Program-made: the position numbers and the translations under genes
The notes under the pieces: generated by a model
What the model saw: the letters and a program-made list of their open reading frames with translations, nothing else
The model's database searches: none
What the model was told of the DNA's origin: nothing
Assembly: GCA_017303505.1 (NCBI GenBank)
Contig: JAFLCP010000055.1
Span: 1 to 45,705 of the forward strand
Reading direction: 5' to 3'
DNA: 45,705 bases
Source of the DNA: Planctomycetota bacterium
GTDB taxonomy: Bacteria; Planctomycetota; Planctomycetia; Pirellulales; Pirellulaceae
Shown: positions 28,047 through 39,075 of the stretch, in pieces
Position numbering within the stretch: the first letter of the stretch is position 1
Layout of the letters: each line of letters begins with the position of its first letter

Positions 28047-28181
28047 TTTGGGGCTCCGACCCGAACTAAAAAATCGCTTGGTCACTTAGAATTATGCATC
28101 AATAAAAAAGCGTAGCTTGGGTCTCCGACCCGAGCTACGCTTATATCTTTTTATGTAGTTCGGGTCGGAGCCCCAAACTAC
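28043..28181. repeat. triple REP-like palindrome between convergent stop codons
   Basis: Three related palindromes: 28043-28068, 28110-28140 and 28156-28181. The outer two are exact 26-base inverted copies of each other, beginning or ending GTAG. The middle one is a near-perfect hairpin with 13-base arms and the loop CTCCG. The core is TGGGnCTCCGACCCG. The left unit supplies the TAG stop of the exported protein, and the right unit ends four bases before the atpC stop codon. Confidence 0.9.
28104..28152. terminator. bidirectional terminator formed by the middle palindrome
   Basis: The middle hairpin (28110-28140) is flanked by AAAAAA on the left and TTATATCTTTTT on the right. It therefore has a T-rich tail on either strand and can end both the exported-protein gene (+) and the atp operon (-). 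Confidence 0.65.
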
Positions 28182-28185
28182 GTAG

Positions 28186-28587
28186 TTACTTGCCTGCTCC
28201 CAAGAGTCGCAATTGGGCGCGAGCTCGAGAGACTGCTTTCTCTTTGGCAGCACGGGCTTCCGAGTTCTTCGATGGCATGCGATTCGCAACTTCCAATTCT
28301 CGTGTCGCTTCTTCTTGCGAGAGTTGCGAGACGGGAACTAAGCGGTCGGTGAGTAAGGATACGACATTGTTAGCTACTTGCACAAAGCCAGCATCGACAA
28401 AGTATCGCTCTTCATTCTGACCTGATTTGCGTATCTTGAGGCACCCATAGCCCAGGCGTCCAATGACGGGACTATGGCCTTGCAAAATACCGAATTCACC
28501 GTCGTACATCGGCAGAACAATCGACTCTGCCGTGACGTCCATCTCAGTTCGCTCAGGCGAAACCACAATGCACTGAAGTGAGCTCAT
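28186..28587 (-). CDS. atpC: ATP synthase F1 subunit epsilon
   Basis: 133 residues, normal size. N-terminal beta-sandwich: LQCIVVSPERTEMDVTAESIVLPMYDGEFGILQGHSPVIGRLGYG. C-terminal helical hairpin (QEEATRELEVANRMPS... ARAQLRLLG) that in other bacteria can inhibit ATP hydrolysis. It is part of the F1 central stalk with gamma. Last gene of the atp operon, six bases after atpD, with AGGGAAA upstream as ribosome site. Confidence 0.95.
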   Translation of the reverse strand: MSSLQCIVVSPERTEMDVTAESIVLPMYDGEFGILQGHSPVIGRLGYGCLKIRKSGQNEERYFVDAGFVQVANNVVSLLTDRLVPVSQLSQEEATRELEVANRMPSKNSEARAAKEKAVSRARAQLRLLGAGK

Positions 28588-28593
28588 AGGACA

Positions 28594-30102
<1,509 letters not shown>

Positions 30103-30147
30103 CTACTGAAGCGTGTCGCCATCGTTCGCATTTGCGAACCGATTGCA

Positions 30148-31038
30148 TTATCCTTCCAACGCTTCCACACCACCGATAATTTCCATGATCTCGCGAGTGA
30201 TACGAGCTTGTCGAGCACGGTTATAGGTCATCGACAACTGGCCAATCATCTCACCAGCGTTTTCTGTTGCACCCTTCATCGCTACCATGCGAGCGATTTG
30301 CTCACTCACAGCGGCGTCCAGAAAACACTTGAATAATTTAACTCGGAAACTAGCGGGAACTACTTCTTCCAAAATGCTTTCTGCAGATGGAAGAAATTCA
30401 TAATCTGCCGCTTTCTTGTCGTCAGCTGAAACCGTCGTCTGAGTTGGAGTATCCAATCCAGCCAACGGCAACAAAGTTTCCACGACGGCTTCTTGTTTGG
30501 AGCTGCTTAGGAAGCGAGTGTAAGCGATGTCCACACGGTCAATTTCACCTGCAATGAATCGTTCCATCAATTCATTAGCGATCACAGCGACATCCGCAAA
30601 TGCGGGCTTGTCTTCGAACTGCGTGTAGCTCTTGTCTACCGACAGGTTCTTGAACTTGAGGCCGTTGATACCGCGTTTGCCGCAAACATGCAGTTCGATC
30701 TTGTTGGTGGCAGGCACTAGGTCTGCCCTTTTCGCGAGCAGAACTCGCAATACAGAGCTGTTATAACCACCGCAAAGGCCGCGATTGCTGGTGAGCACCA
30801 ACATGACGACATTTCGGGTTTCTGGCCGAGCCTGCAACAGTGGATGACGAATTTCTGAGACGCTGTTAGCTAAGTCGCGAACGATTTGAGTAATACGTTG
30901 AGTATAGTCGGTAGCAGCCGCAGCTCGGTCCATCGCTTTCTTAAAACGCGCCGTGGCAATCAATTCCATGGTTCGCGTGATTTTGCGAATGTTGCGAATC
31001 GACTTCCGTCGTTTATCAAGTAAGCGAATGTTTGCCAT
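30148..31038 (-). CDS. atpG: ATP synthase F1 subunit gamma
   Basis: 296 residues. The rotating central shaft of F1: the N-terminal helix (ANIRLLDKRRKSIRNIRKITRTMELIATARFKKA) and C-terminal helix (MKGATENAGEMIGQLSMTYNRARQARITREIMEIIGG) form the coiled coil, with a Rossmann-like globular domain between (VLTSNRGLCGGYNSSVLR). No redox-regulatory cysteine insert of the chloroplast type is seen. 53 bases after atpA. Confidence 0.97.
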   Translation of the reverse strand: MANIRLLDKRRKSIRNIRKITRTMELIATARFKKAMDRAAAATDYTQRITQIVRDLANSVSEIRHPLLQARPETRNVVMLVLTSNRGLCGGYNSSVLRVLLAKRADLVPATNKIELHVCGKRGINGLKFKNLSVDKSYTQFEDKPAFADVAVIANELMERFIAGEIDRVDIAYTRFLSSSKQEAVVETLLPLAGLDTPTQTTVSADDKKAADYEFLPSAESILEEVVPASFRVKLFKCFLDAAVSEQIARMVAMKGATENAGEMIGQLSMTYNRARQARITREIMEIIGGVEALEG

Positions 31039-31091
31039 AGTTCTACTACCGATTCTCGTTCGTTACCAAAGCTAACAGCCAAGATTTACCA

Positions 31092-32603
31092 CTAGTTCAA
31101 GCGATAACCACGCTTGAATTCATCGATGGCAGCCTTTAGACCTTCTTCCAATTCGGACGACAAGTCACCGCTTTGCGTGAGCTTAGCCACAAAGTCCGAT
31201 TTGCGATCATGCATGAATTGCAAGAAGTCCAATTCCCATTGTCGAACCTTGTCGACTGGTACATCGTCCATGTAACCACGAGTACCAGCGTAAATGCTAA
31301 AGATCTGATCGATGACGCTCATCGGCTGGTATTGAGCTTGCTTGAGCAATTCGACCATTCGATAACCGCGGTCCAAACGAGCCTGAGTAGCAGGGTCAAG
31401 TTCGGTACCCAACTGGGCGAACGCAGCGAGTTCACGGAACGAAGCCAAGTCGAGACGCAAACCACCGGCGACTTTCTTCATCGCCTTGATCTGAGCGGCA
31501 CCACCCACGCGAGAAACGGAAATACCTACGTTCATAGCAGGACGAATACCTGCGAAGAACAAGTCAGGTTGCAAGTAAATCTGACCGTCGGTAATGGAGA
31601 TCACGTTGGTTGGAATGTAAGCTGAAACTTCACCTTCCAAGGTTTCAATGATGGGCAAGCTTGTTAGCGACCCGCCTCCCATTGCTTTGGACAGTTTTGC
31701 AGAACGTTCGAGCAAACGCGAATGGCAATAGAACACGTCACCAGGATAAGCTTCGCGACCTGGAGGACGTCGCATGAGCAACGACAACTGGCGATAGGCA
31801 ACAGCCTGTTTGCTCAAGTCATCATATACGATCAAAGCATGCTCGCCCTTGAACATGAAGTATTCAGCCATCGCTGTACCAGCGTAGGGAGCGATGTACT
31901 GCAAAGGAGCAGGAGCGGAAGCACCGGCAACGATCACCGTGGTGTAGTCCATCGCGCCAGCTTTGCGAAGAGCTTCGATAACCAAGGCTACCGAGGAGTC
32001 CTTTTGACCCACTGCAACGTAGAAGCACTTAACGCCGGTGTTCTTCTGATTGATGATGGTGTCGATGGCAATTGCCGTCTTACCCGTTTTGCGGTCACCG
32101 ATGATCAACTCGCGTTGTCCACGTCCGATTGGGGTCATCGCATCAATGGCTTTGATCCCGGTTTGAAGTGGTTCATGAACGGGTTGTCGTTCGGCAACAC
32201 CGGTGGCAATCACTTCCACAGGGCGTTGTTCGGAGGATTCAACTGGACCTTTACCGTCCAATGGATTACCGAGAGGGTCAAGTACACGGCCGATCACACC
32301 TGGACCAACAGGCACGGAGAGAAGTTTGCCAAGAGCTCGAACTTCGTCACCTTCGTTGATCGTCAAGTAATCACCAAGAATGATGACCCCGACGCTGTTT
32401 TCTTCCAAGTTAAAGGCCAATCCGATCGCACCGCTAGGAAACTGGACCATTTCCCCAGCCATTACGCCGGAAAGACCGTATACGCGAGCAATACCGTCAC
32501 CGACTTCCAGAACCGTGCCGACCTCGCGGACATCGATCTGGCTCTCGAACTGCTCGATCTCGCTTTGAATGACCGATGCTATTTCGTCCGAGTTGAATTT
32601 CAT
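31092..32603 (-). CDS. atpA: ATP synthase F1 subunit alpha
   Basis: 503 residues. Non-catalytic nucleotide-binding subunit of F1. The P-loop reads [13 protein letters not shown] (the common form has Gln for the first Lys). The [44 protein letters not shown] and arginine-finger-bearing [10 protein letters not shown] motifs are all present. GAGGTG before the ATG is a good ribosome site. atpH lies about 107 bases upstream. Confidence 0.98.
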   Translation of the reverse strand: MKFNSDEIASVIQSEIEQFESQIDVREVGTVLEVGDGIARVYGLSGVMAGEMVQFPSGAIGLAFNLEENSVGVIILGDYLTINEGDEVRALGKLLSVPVGPGVIGRVLDPLGNPLDGKGPVESSEQRPVEVIATGVAERQPVHEPLQTGIKAIDAMTPIGRGQRELIIGDRKTGKTAIAIDTIINQKNTGVKCFYVAVGQKDSSVALVIEALRKAGAMDYTTVIVAGASAPAPLQYIAPYAGTAMAEYFMFKGEHALIVYDDLSKQAVAYRQLSLLMRRPPGREAYPGDVFYCHSRLLERSAKLSKAMGGGSLTSLPIIETLEGEVSAYIPTNVISITDGQIYLQPDLFFAGIRPAMNVGISVSRVGGAAQIKAMKKVAGGLRLDLASFRELAAFAQLGTELDPATQARLDRGYRMVELLKQAQYQPMSVIDQIFSIYAGTRGYMDDVPVDKVRQWELDFLQFMHDRKSDFVAKLTQSGDLSSELEEGLKAAIDEFKRGYRLN

Positions 32604-32709
32604 GGACCCACCTCGATCGCCCTTGTTGAAAGGCTAATAATTTATGAATAACCGGCCACAACTACCGGTCGAAAATAACCAAAACACAAAACACGACTAT
32701 CGCAAACAA

Positions 32710-33330
32710 CTAGCTAACCAAAGAAGAACTTTCTTTGCTTAGCGCTCGCGCGGAACCCGTTTTCGCGGCTCGCAATAGTTGATCGAACTTGCCGGTAACA
32801 CTGCCATCAAAAACGGTGTCACCGATTCTCAAAACCAAACCGCCGATAATCGACGGATCGACCTTTGTTACCACACTCACTTCGCGATTAAGCTTAGTCT
32901 TGAGTTGGCCGCGAATGCCATCAACTTCCTGCGCGCTCAATTCGATCGCACTTGTCACGAGCACACGCACACGTCCCAACTCTTCATCTCGAAATTCTGT
33001 GATCGAGCGTTGAATCCCGCGAACAAAATTCAATCGCTGACGTCGGCAGAGAACCTTCAAGAACTTCAAAAGAGTTGCGTCGACATGAGCTCCAAGAATC
33101 TTATCGAGCAGAGATTCTTTTTGCTCGAGACTCAACTTGGGAGAATTCAAAGCTGCTTCCAACTTTGGATTCTTGGAAAATACTTCTTCCACCACAGTCT
33201 GGAATTGGTTGAGTAATTCATCGGTGTTAGAAGACTTACGCGCAACGCCCAGCAATGCTTTCGCATAAACTTCGCCGACGTGCTCTTCTTCGCTGTCGAA
33301 GACGGACGCAACTTTTGGCATTTCTTGCAC
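32710..33330 (-). CDS. atpH: ATP synthase subunit delta
   Basis: 206 residues from a GTG at 33330; an ATG at 33321 is three codons in, and the GGGGTG upstream favours the GTG slightly. OSCP/delta family: the N-terminal six-helix bundle (GEVYAKALLGVARKSSNTDELLNQF ... LLDKILGAHVDATLLKFLKVLCRRQRL) binds the top of F1, and the C-terminal domain (VRVLVTSAIELSAQEVDGIRGQLKTKLNREVSVVTKVDPSIIGGLVLRIGDTVFDGSV) contacts subunit b. The N-terminal acidic DSEEEH stretch makes it slightly longer than usual. Confidence 0.93.
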   Translation of the reverse strand: MQEMPKVASVFDSEEEHVGEVYAKALLGVARKSSNTDELLNQFQTVVEEVFSKNPKLEAALNSPKLSLEQKESLLDKILGAHVDATLLKFLKVLCRRQRLNFVRGIQRSITEFRDEELGRVRVLVTSAIELSAQEVDGIRGQLKTKLNREVSVVTKVDPSIIGGLVLRIGDTVFDGSVTGKFDQLLRAAKTGSARALSKESSSLVS

Positions 33331-33390
33331 AGTAACACCCCGAAACCGAAAGGATCACAAATCAATCAAAACTGAAGAGGAACTACAAAA

Positions 33391-34194
33391 CTAATTGCGG
33401 CTTGGAAACTGTGTGAGAACCTCAGCAACCAATTGCTGGTGATCTTCTGCACGAAGTTCGCGACCAACAACTCGCTTTGCCAGCGAGAATGCCAAATCGG
33501 TGGACTTCGATGACAATTCCGAAAGAGCAACGCGTTTTGCTGTTTCAATTTCTGCCAATGCCTGAGCCTTCTGGCGTCCAGCTTCTGCCTGAGCTTCGCT
33601 GATAATCTTCTGGCCGGCGACTTCAGCATCTTTACGAGCTTGAGCCAACATGTTCTGAGCTTCTTGAGCAGCGACTTCGAGCTTTAATTCATATTCTCGA
33701 AGTTTGGATGCTGCGTCAGCGGAAGCCTTCTCGGCGTTCGCGATCAGAGTGCTGATGCCCGTTTCACGCTTGGCCAAACCTTCCATGATTGGACCCCAGG
33801 CCATGAAATACAGTCCAGCCAGCAACAACAAGAACACGACGACCGTGAACAGAGCCTTGTCCATTCTCCAGTCATCAGGCGATTCCATTTTACTGGAGCC
33901 GTCTTTGTGTGTGTTGTCTAAGTCGTCGTGACCATGTTCAGCAGCATGACCAGCCTCGTCACCATGCGAATCAGCGTGAGCTTTTTCTGCTTCCGCTTTC
34001 GTTTCGCCGGCTGCAGGTTTTCCTTCTTCGTCGGCCAAGGCTTGGCGATCCAACGCACAAATCGTCAGAAAACCAAACAGCAATACGAATACAGCTGAAA
34101 AACCCAAGCAGTTCCACGTATTTACACGATTGGTTGTATTCGCCAACGGCGTCATAAATCGAAAACTGTTATCAACCGAAAATCTTGATTTCAT
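33391..34194 (-). CDS. atpF: ATP synthase subunit b with extra signal sequence and His/acidic linker
   Basis: 267 residues against about 160 usually. Residues 1-54 look like a signal peptide (hydrophobic 29-47, then RQALA before DEE). Residues 55-110 are a charged linker with six His between 73 and 96, interspersed with Asp and Glu. The genuine b-subunit TM is 113-133, followed by the standard long coiled-coil stalk (ISTLIANAEKASADAASKLREYE ... ISEAQAEAGRQKAQALAEIE). The ATG at 34194 has AGGA eight bases upstream; Met14 is an alternative. After cleavage the linker would lie on the periplasmic side. It forms the peripheral stalk linking AtpB to F1 and delta. Only one b-type gene is present; there is no b'. 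Confidence 0.93.
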   Translation of the reverse strand: MKSRFSVDNSFRFMTPLANTTNRVNTWNCLGFSAVFVLLFGFLTICALDRQALADEEGKPAAGETKAEAEKAHADSHGDEAGHAAEHGHDDLDNTHKDGSSKMESPDDWRMDKALFTVVVFLLLLAGLYFMAWGPIMEGLAKRETGISTLIANAEKASADAASKLREYELKLEVAAQEAQNMLAQARKDAEVAGQKIISEAQAEAGRQKAQALAEIETAKRVALSELSSKSTDLAFSLAKRVVGRELRAEDHQQLVAEVLTQFPSRN

Positions 34195-34312
34195 GGCAAA
34201 GTCCTAAGACAGCAACTTGAACACCACACTAAGCGAGACTTAGCGACTTGCATCAGGTGCTAGGCTCATCGGTGAGACTCTTCACTGAGATGCAATCGTC
34301 GAGCACTGAGAA

Positions 34313-34702
<390 letters not shown>

Positions 34703-34714
34703 TCAACATCATGC

Positions 34715-36052
34715 TTAGTGGTGATGATGAATCGCGCTGCCGACAAACAATGCCGCCAAAAAGGTAAACACATACGCCTGCAGGAAGCAGACGAACAATT
34801 CCAAAAAGCTCAACACGGTGGTACCGAGTATTGAGATCATTGCAACCAAAGACCACGTACCCATATGCATGGAAACCGCATGGGCACCAAAGGCAATTCC
34901 CATAATCGCTAGAAGCACCAAGTGACCTGCGACCATGTTCGCCAATAACCGAACTGACAGAATCAAGTGCTTGATTCCAAACGAAAGCAATTCAATCATC
35001 AAAATCAAAAATGAAAAAACCTTGCCAATACCGAATGGCATATCGATGTGAGGAGCCTGGTTGGCAAAGAAACCCACTGGACCAAGTTCCTTTACTCCAA
35101 ATCCAAACGATGTAAGGAAAACAATGGCAGCCAAGGCAGACGTTGTCGCGAATGCCGCGGTTGGTGCCCCCAAAAAGGGAAGCATGCCCATTAGATTACA
35201 ACCGAGGATAAAGAAAAACAGGGTAAGGAATAAAGGCAAAAAGCGGTCAGCATCGTGATCACCCATTGCTGGCACGACCACTTGGTTGCGGACAAATTGA
35301 GCCAAGCCTTCGAGCAGATTCCACATCTTACCCTTAGGCGACCCACCATCCTTAACCTTGCCTGCTAACCAGCGAAAAGCAAATAGCACGATTACTGCGA
35401 CTGCGACTTCAAGTATCATATAGCGCGAGACGCAAAAACCGGCTTCCGACTCGTACGCGTTTCTGAGTTGGCCACCAAAAATCTGGGGGATAAAAACCTT
35501 CCCCGACAGAGCTTTGCTGTACCCATCTAGTTTGTGCTGATCCCACTTAGCCCGATCGAGAGACAGATACTCCTGCAACGCTTCTTGTGAGTTGGCATCA
35601 ACCGATGCCTTTTCCCAAGCCGCCTTCTTTTGCGGATCGCGGATCATCTTTGCAACCCAAGCGAATTCTTCCGTTGGATTTTTGGCTAGGTAGGCATCTA
35701 GTGGATCGCGAGCGTCGGGGGCATTCTTGGATGCCCAAGTTCGAGCGGTCGCTTCCAGCTTGGCAACACCATCGTTCAAATAACGATCGAGTGGTTTGCC
35801 ATGATTGGCGTGACTGTGTTTCGCTTTTTCCCAACTCGACTTCACACTTTCCAGCGTGCCCGGTTCTCCTGTAATTTCGGAGAGGGTATGGATAAAGCGA
35901 TCCGCTTCCCAATCTTGATAGTCGTCGTCTAAACGAACGAACCAAGGAAAGCTGCCAGCGATTTGCGCTGGGCTCTCGTAATGACGTGACCAAAACGTGG
36001 TTGGAACGTCGAAATAATAACTGTCTTTGATGTGTAGGATATCGGAGGCCAT
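34715..36052 (-). CDS. atpB: ATP synthase F0 subunit a with a large N-terminal insertion
   Basis: 445 residues against about 240-290 in most bacteria. The N-terminus has the usual HIKDSYYFDVP motif. About 170 extra, helical, charged residues (about 25-200) precede the first TM (211-230). The membrane part is conventional: LFFFILGCNLMGMLPF, GPVGFFANQAPHIDMPF, and the helix with the essential Arg at 368 (HLILSVRLLANMVAGH), which faces Glu84 of AtpE during proton transfer. The C-terminus ends in HHHH. By family topology the insert should be on the periplasmic side. Confidence 0.95.
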   Translation of the reverse strand: MASDILHIKDSYYFDVPTTFWSRHYESPAQIAGSFPWFVRLDDDYQDWEADRFIHTLSEITGEPGTLESVKSSWEKAKHSHANHGKPLDRYLNDGVAKLEATARTWASKNAPDARDPLDAYLAKNPTEEFAWVAKMIRDPQKKAAWEKASVDANSQEALQEYLSLDRAKWDQHKLDGYSKALSGKVFIPQIFGGQLRNAYESEAGFCVSRYMILEVAVAVIVLFAFRWLAGKVKDGGSPKGKMWNLLEGLAQFVRNQVVVPAMGDHDADRFLPLFLTLFFFILGCNLMGMLPFLGAPTAAFATTSALAAIVFLTSFGFGVKELGPVGFFANQAPHIDMPFGIGKVFSFLILMIELLSFGIKHLILSVRLLANMVAGHLVLLAIMGIAFGAHAVSMHMGTWSLVAMISILGTTVLSFLELFVCFLQAYVFTFLAALFVGSAIHHHH

Positions 36053-36090
36053 GCGTCGTTAACTACTTTGCGAGTTTTTGAAGCGTCCAA

Positions 36091-36534
36091 TCACAAGCGT
36101 TTCGCCTGCCGAGTTAAGAGCCAAGATTGTAGTACCAGAAGCGGAAAATAACAGGCCACTAAACCCGAAGAAAGCAGAAAGTCTTGACCCGCTTTCGAAA
36201 GCATTAGAATCAGCAGCGCCATGGTCGAAAAAGTGCTGCGCCAGCCAATGCCCAGCATCGCTGCTGCAAACCGCCATTGTGGATCGGTTGAGCGGAAGTT
36301 GAAGATTAGTGGGGGGCCAAATGCCAAAAGTGCAAATCCAGCGAGAAGGCCAGGAGTTCTTAGTGTTTCAAGGCTCGGGTCAGATAGTTGTCTCTGGTTT
36401 GTCCATAGTGCCGCCACTGCTGTGGAGAAAAACACAAAGCCGAGAAGAATCCTTAATTCGGGAGCCGCAAGTCGAATGCAGTTCAGCCACGACTGCTTGA
36501 CGATGGGGCTCTTCGGAATCGGTAACTCCGACAT
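36091..36534 (-). CDS. four-TM protein of the atp operon, possibly AtpI-like
   Basis: 147 residues from the ATG at 36534; an open extension to 36618 is Ser/Gly/Ala-rich and looks non-coding in character. Four hydrophobic segments are visible (near LRILLGFVFFSTAVAALW, LLAGFALLAFGPPLIF, STMALLILML and GLVACYFPLLVLQSWLL). Size, topology and position between atpZ and atpB match AtpI, the accessory protein proposed to help c-ring assembly, but I see no diagnostic motif. Naming it AtpI is therefore inference. Confidence 0.65.
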   Translation of the reverse strand: MSELPIPKSPIVKQSWLNCIRLAAPELRILLGFVFFSTAVAALWTNQRQLSDPSLETLRTPGLLAGFALLAFGPPLIFNFRSTDPQWRFAAAMLGIGWRSTFSTMALLILMLSKAGQDFLLSSGLVACYFPLLVLQSWLLTRQAKRL

Positions 36535-36654
36535 GGAATCACTACCAGACGCTCCAGCCTCGCGCCCGGCTCGGGGCGAGCCAGCGAAAGAAATGTGGGG
36601 CGTGGAGATCATCACCATGGGAAATGTCGCTACGAGATGGGAGAGGAAGCGGAG

Positions 36655-36867
36655 TTATTTCTTGAGGTTCTCGCGTTGCAGTATGCCAATCAAAGCAATG
36701 AGACCAACGATCATGCCAATCAGGAAACCAATGACGGCAATAATTTTTGTTCCCAACCACTGATCGAGTTTGCCACCCGCCCACCCCAGGGCCAACATCA
36801 CGACACCCACCGCCAATATGCGGGAGAGCCAATTCAATGCCTCGCTCATGGGAGAAACTTTGGGCAT
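36655..36867 (-). CDS. atpZ: AtpZ/AtpI-family small membrane protein
   Basis: 70 residues with two TMs: LNWLSRILAVGVVMLALGWAGG and KIIAVIGFLIGMIVGLIAL, joined by KLDQWLGT. This is the short AtpZ/AtpI-like family that heads many atp operons and is associated with Mg/Ca transport or c-ring assembly. ATG at 36867, with Met7 (36849) as alternative. First gene of the operon. Confidence 0.85.
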   Translation of the reverse strand: MPKVSPMSEALNWLSRILAVGVVMLALGWAGGKLDQWLGTKIIAVIGFLIGMIVGLIALIGILQRENLKK

Positions 36868-37445
36868 TGCAGATAAGCGCCTAAGGCTTGGACAGCAAAA
36901 CTATGGTCGCTCAGTCACCGAGGTGAGCACTGATTTGGTTCCCCCGGTGTCTGGGCACTACGGAGAGCGAGATTAAAAGCTAGTAAGGTGGAATGCAAGC
37001 AAAAGCGACAATTTGACGCACAAATCCGGTGTGATTTCACATTGGGTGATTTCAGAAGTACTTTTCTTTTGGAGGGGGGCTTGGTTGGGTGGTTTGTGCG
37101 GCCTTGAGCGCCACAAACAAGGTGCCAGGCACCCTGTTTTAAGGCCCCAACGCCCAGTTTGAGCCCATTTTTTAGTTGTTTAGGGTGGGGTGTCAGGGGA
37201 TGTTGTGGATATATTGAAAGTAACATCTAGGCGAATCTTACCCTGGTTGGCATACTGGAAGTCTATACAAAACTCCCGCAATAGGCACTCTTTGGACGAA
37301 AGGCGTTCAAGGGGGCCAAGTGTTGACTGACCTACGGGAGTGTTGTGCCGGTATCCAGTTCGCGGCACGGAGGGCGAGTTCTGGTCGATAATTTATTTCT
37401 TCCCCGAGCGTTAAGAAGTGAATCTGAAACGCTGGAGGTGCGACC
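36868..37445. other. divergent intergenic region atp operon / DUF4912 gene
   Basis: 578 bases holding the promoters of the atp operon (-) and the DUF4912-larE pair (+). It has one GGTGCCAGGCACC palindrome (37121) and a doubled GTGATTTCA near 37030-37050. Directly before atpZ, TTGCTG, 17 bases and TATCTG resemble a sigma-70 promoter, but the position would make the message nearly leaderless, so this is only a hint. Confidence 0.5.
37121..37133. repeat. isolated GGTGCCAGGCACC palindrome
   Basis: A fifth perfect copy of the 13-mer, 22 kb from the main cluster. Its flanks are also related: the outer arms ACAAACAA and CCCTGTTTT match those of the 15027-15085 pair, and rc(GCGCCACAAACAAGGTGCC) differs from 15073-15091 by one base. 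Confidence 0.85.
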
Positions 37446-39068
37446 TTGATCACAAAAGCCGACTTGAAGACGCAAACGAAATCGGAACTTGGGCGACTCG
37501 CAAAGGGGTTAGGTGTCTCCGATTGGCAGAGCATGCGAAAAGAAGATTTGGTGGCGCTGCTTTCAAAGAAGAAGGCTGCTGCTGAGTCGTCTAAAGGGGG
37601 TGTAGCCAAAAAAGCTACCACTGCACCGAAGAAATCTCCCCCCAAAAAATCTGAACCTGCCAAGTCGGTGAGCAAGAAAGTCGAAGTCAAGGCGGCTGTT
37701 AAACCGACTGTAGGCAAGACAATTGCAGAAACGAAAAGCAACTCGAAAGAGAAGGTGGTTGCGCCTGCTAAGGCTGGAGCGAAAGCGGTTTCAAAACAAT
37801 TGGCTCCCGTTGCCGGAAAATCATCGTCGACCAAAGTAAATGGTGAAGCCGACGGTAGATCGTCCACGAAAAAGGGGGTTGCCGAAGCCCCTGCGACTGT
37901 GGCCAAGAAGCCGGCGGTCAAAGAGGATGAATCCGCCAAAGTAGCCAAGAAAAAAGGTGCTGAGCCAAAGACTATTGCGAAAAAAGAAGCAACGGTAGCT
38001 CCAGCGAAAACGTCGATCAACAAACCCGTTTCAAAGGCACCAGCGGCTCCGACTGTAGCTCCAACAGCTAAAAAGAAAATTGTGGAGGAGCCGAAGGTTG
38101 AAAAGAAAAAGCCTGTCGCCAAGAAACACGTCAGCACAACGGATGTGAAGATCTTAGAGCAATTGCGAAAGCTGCAGGAACAACGAGATCTGTATAAAGA
38201 CCTGGCTCAACCGCCCATGAAACTGGCTGAGCCGGTGGTCTTTGTCGAAAAAATGCCCCCTAAACCAGAAGACAAAGATCGCGTGGTGTTGATTGTCCGC
38301 GATCCATTCTGGTTGCAAGCCTCCTGGGATGTAAGTCGCCGCGCCATCGAGCGAGCACGCGCATCGATGGCCGAACATTGGCACACTGCCAAGCCCATTC
38401 TCCGCTTGTTGACCATTGGTGGGACGGGCTCAACCAATGCTTCCGAAACAGTGGATCGTGACATCGAAGTCCATGGTGGCGTCCGCAACTGGTATATCGA
38501 GATTAAGACTTCGCCTGGAACCTTCCGAGTGTTGCTCGGCTATTTAGCCTCGAATGGTCGATTCCACGAATTGAGCCGCAGCAATATTGTGACCACTCCA
38601 GCCCCTGGCAGTGCCGATGCGGTCGATGGAAATTGGGCCGATATCGCGCAGGATTGCGAACATATTTTTGCTCTTAGCGGTGGCTACAATCCAGAGCATG
38701 AATCCAAAGAGCTGCAGGAGATGTTTGAGGATCGACTCAAGCGACCAATGGGGTCGCCGCAACTGACTCAGTTCGGTGGTGGTGCTGAAGCTCCGCTGAA
38801 ACGCAAAAAAGAATTCCAATTTGATATTGATGCCGAGATGATTTTGTTCGGTGTTACCCATCTGGATGCGTATGTTACTTTGGGCGGTGAGCCAGTTAAG
38901 ATTCGGGAAGATGGATCGTTCTCGGTTCGATTGCCATTGCCCGATCGCCGTCAAGTTCTACCCGCTGTAGCAAGCTCTCGCGATGGATCGGAACAGCGTA
39001 CTATCGTGATTGCAGTTGAACGAAACACCAAGGTTATGGAACCGTTGAGCAAAGAAAACGAGGAGTAA
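37446..39068 (+). CDS. DUF4912 protein with Rho-N-like head and histone-H1-like tail
   Basis: 540 residues. It starts at a TTG (37446) with GGAGGT seven bases upstream. Residues 6-42 (LKTQTKSELGRLAKGLGV ... MRKEDLVALLSKKK) form a Rho-N/SAP-like helical module, a nucleic-acid-binding fold. Residues about 42-228 are almost pure Lys/Ala/Pro/Val, like bacterial histone-H1-type tails. After a short coiled coil (234-252), DUF4912 spans about 275-395 (RVVLIVRDPFWLQASWDVSRR, WYIEIKTSPGTFRVLLGYL). The rest includes a second small beta-rich block (FGVTHLDAYVTLGGEPVKIREDGSFSVRLPLPDRR). A nucleoid or RNA-binding role is inference from composition. It ends seven bases before larE. Confidence 0.85.
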   Translation: MITKADLKTQTKSELGRLAKGLGVSDWQSMRKEDLVALLSKKKAAAESSKGGVAKKATTAPKKSPPKKSEPAKSVSKKVEVKAAVKPTVGKTIAETKSNSKEKVVAPAKAGAKAVSKQLAPVAGKSSSTKVNGEADGRSSTKKGVAEAPATVAKKPAVKEDESAKVAKKKGAEPKTIAKKEATVAPAKTSINKPVSKAPAAPTVAPTAKKKIVEEPKVEKKKPVAKKHVSTTDVKILEQLRKLQEQRDLYKDLAQPPMKLAEPVVFVEKMPPKPEDKDRVVLIVRDPFWLQASWDVSRRAIERARASMAEHWHTAKPILRLLTIGGTGSTNASETVDRDIEVHGGVRNWYIEIKTSPGTFRVLLGYLASNGRFHELSRSNIVTTPAPGSADAVDGNWADIAQDCEHIFALSGGYNPEHESKELQEMFEDRLKRPMGSPQLTQFGGGAEAPLKRKKEFQFDIDAEMILFGVTHLDAYVTLGGEPVKIREDGSFSVRLPLPDRRQVLPAVASSRDGSEQRTIVIAVERNTKVMEPLSKENEE

Positions 39069-39075
39069 TCGGCCC

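Noticed and set aside
31722-32651. Long antisense open frame opposite atpA (309 codons)
   Set aside because: It mirrors the codon bias of atpA, has no recognisable protein motifs, and atpA is certain.
37307-38137. 276-codon open frame antisense to the Lys/Ala-rich part of the DUF4912 gene
   Set aside because: Its Phe/Ala/Thr-rich sequence is the expected complement of Lys/Ala/Gly codons, not a real membrane protein.
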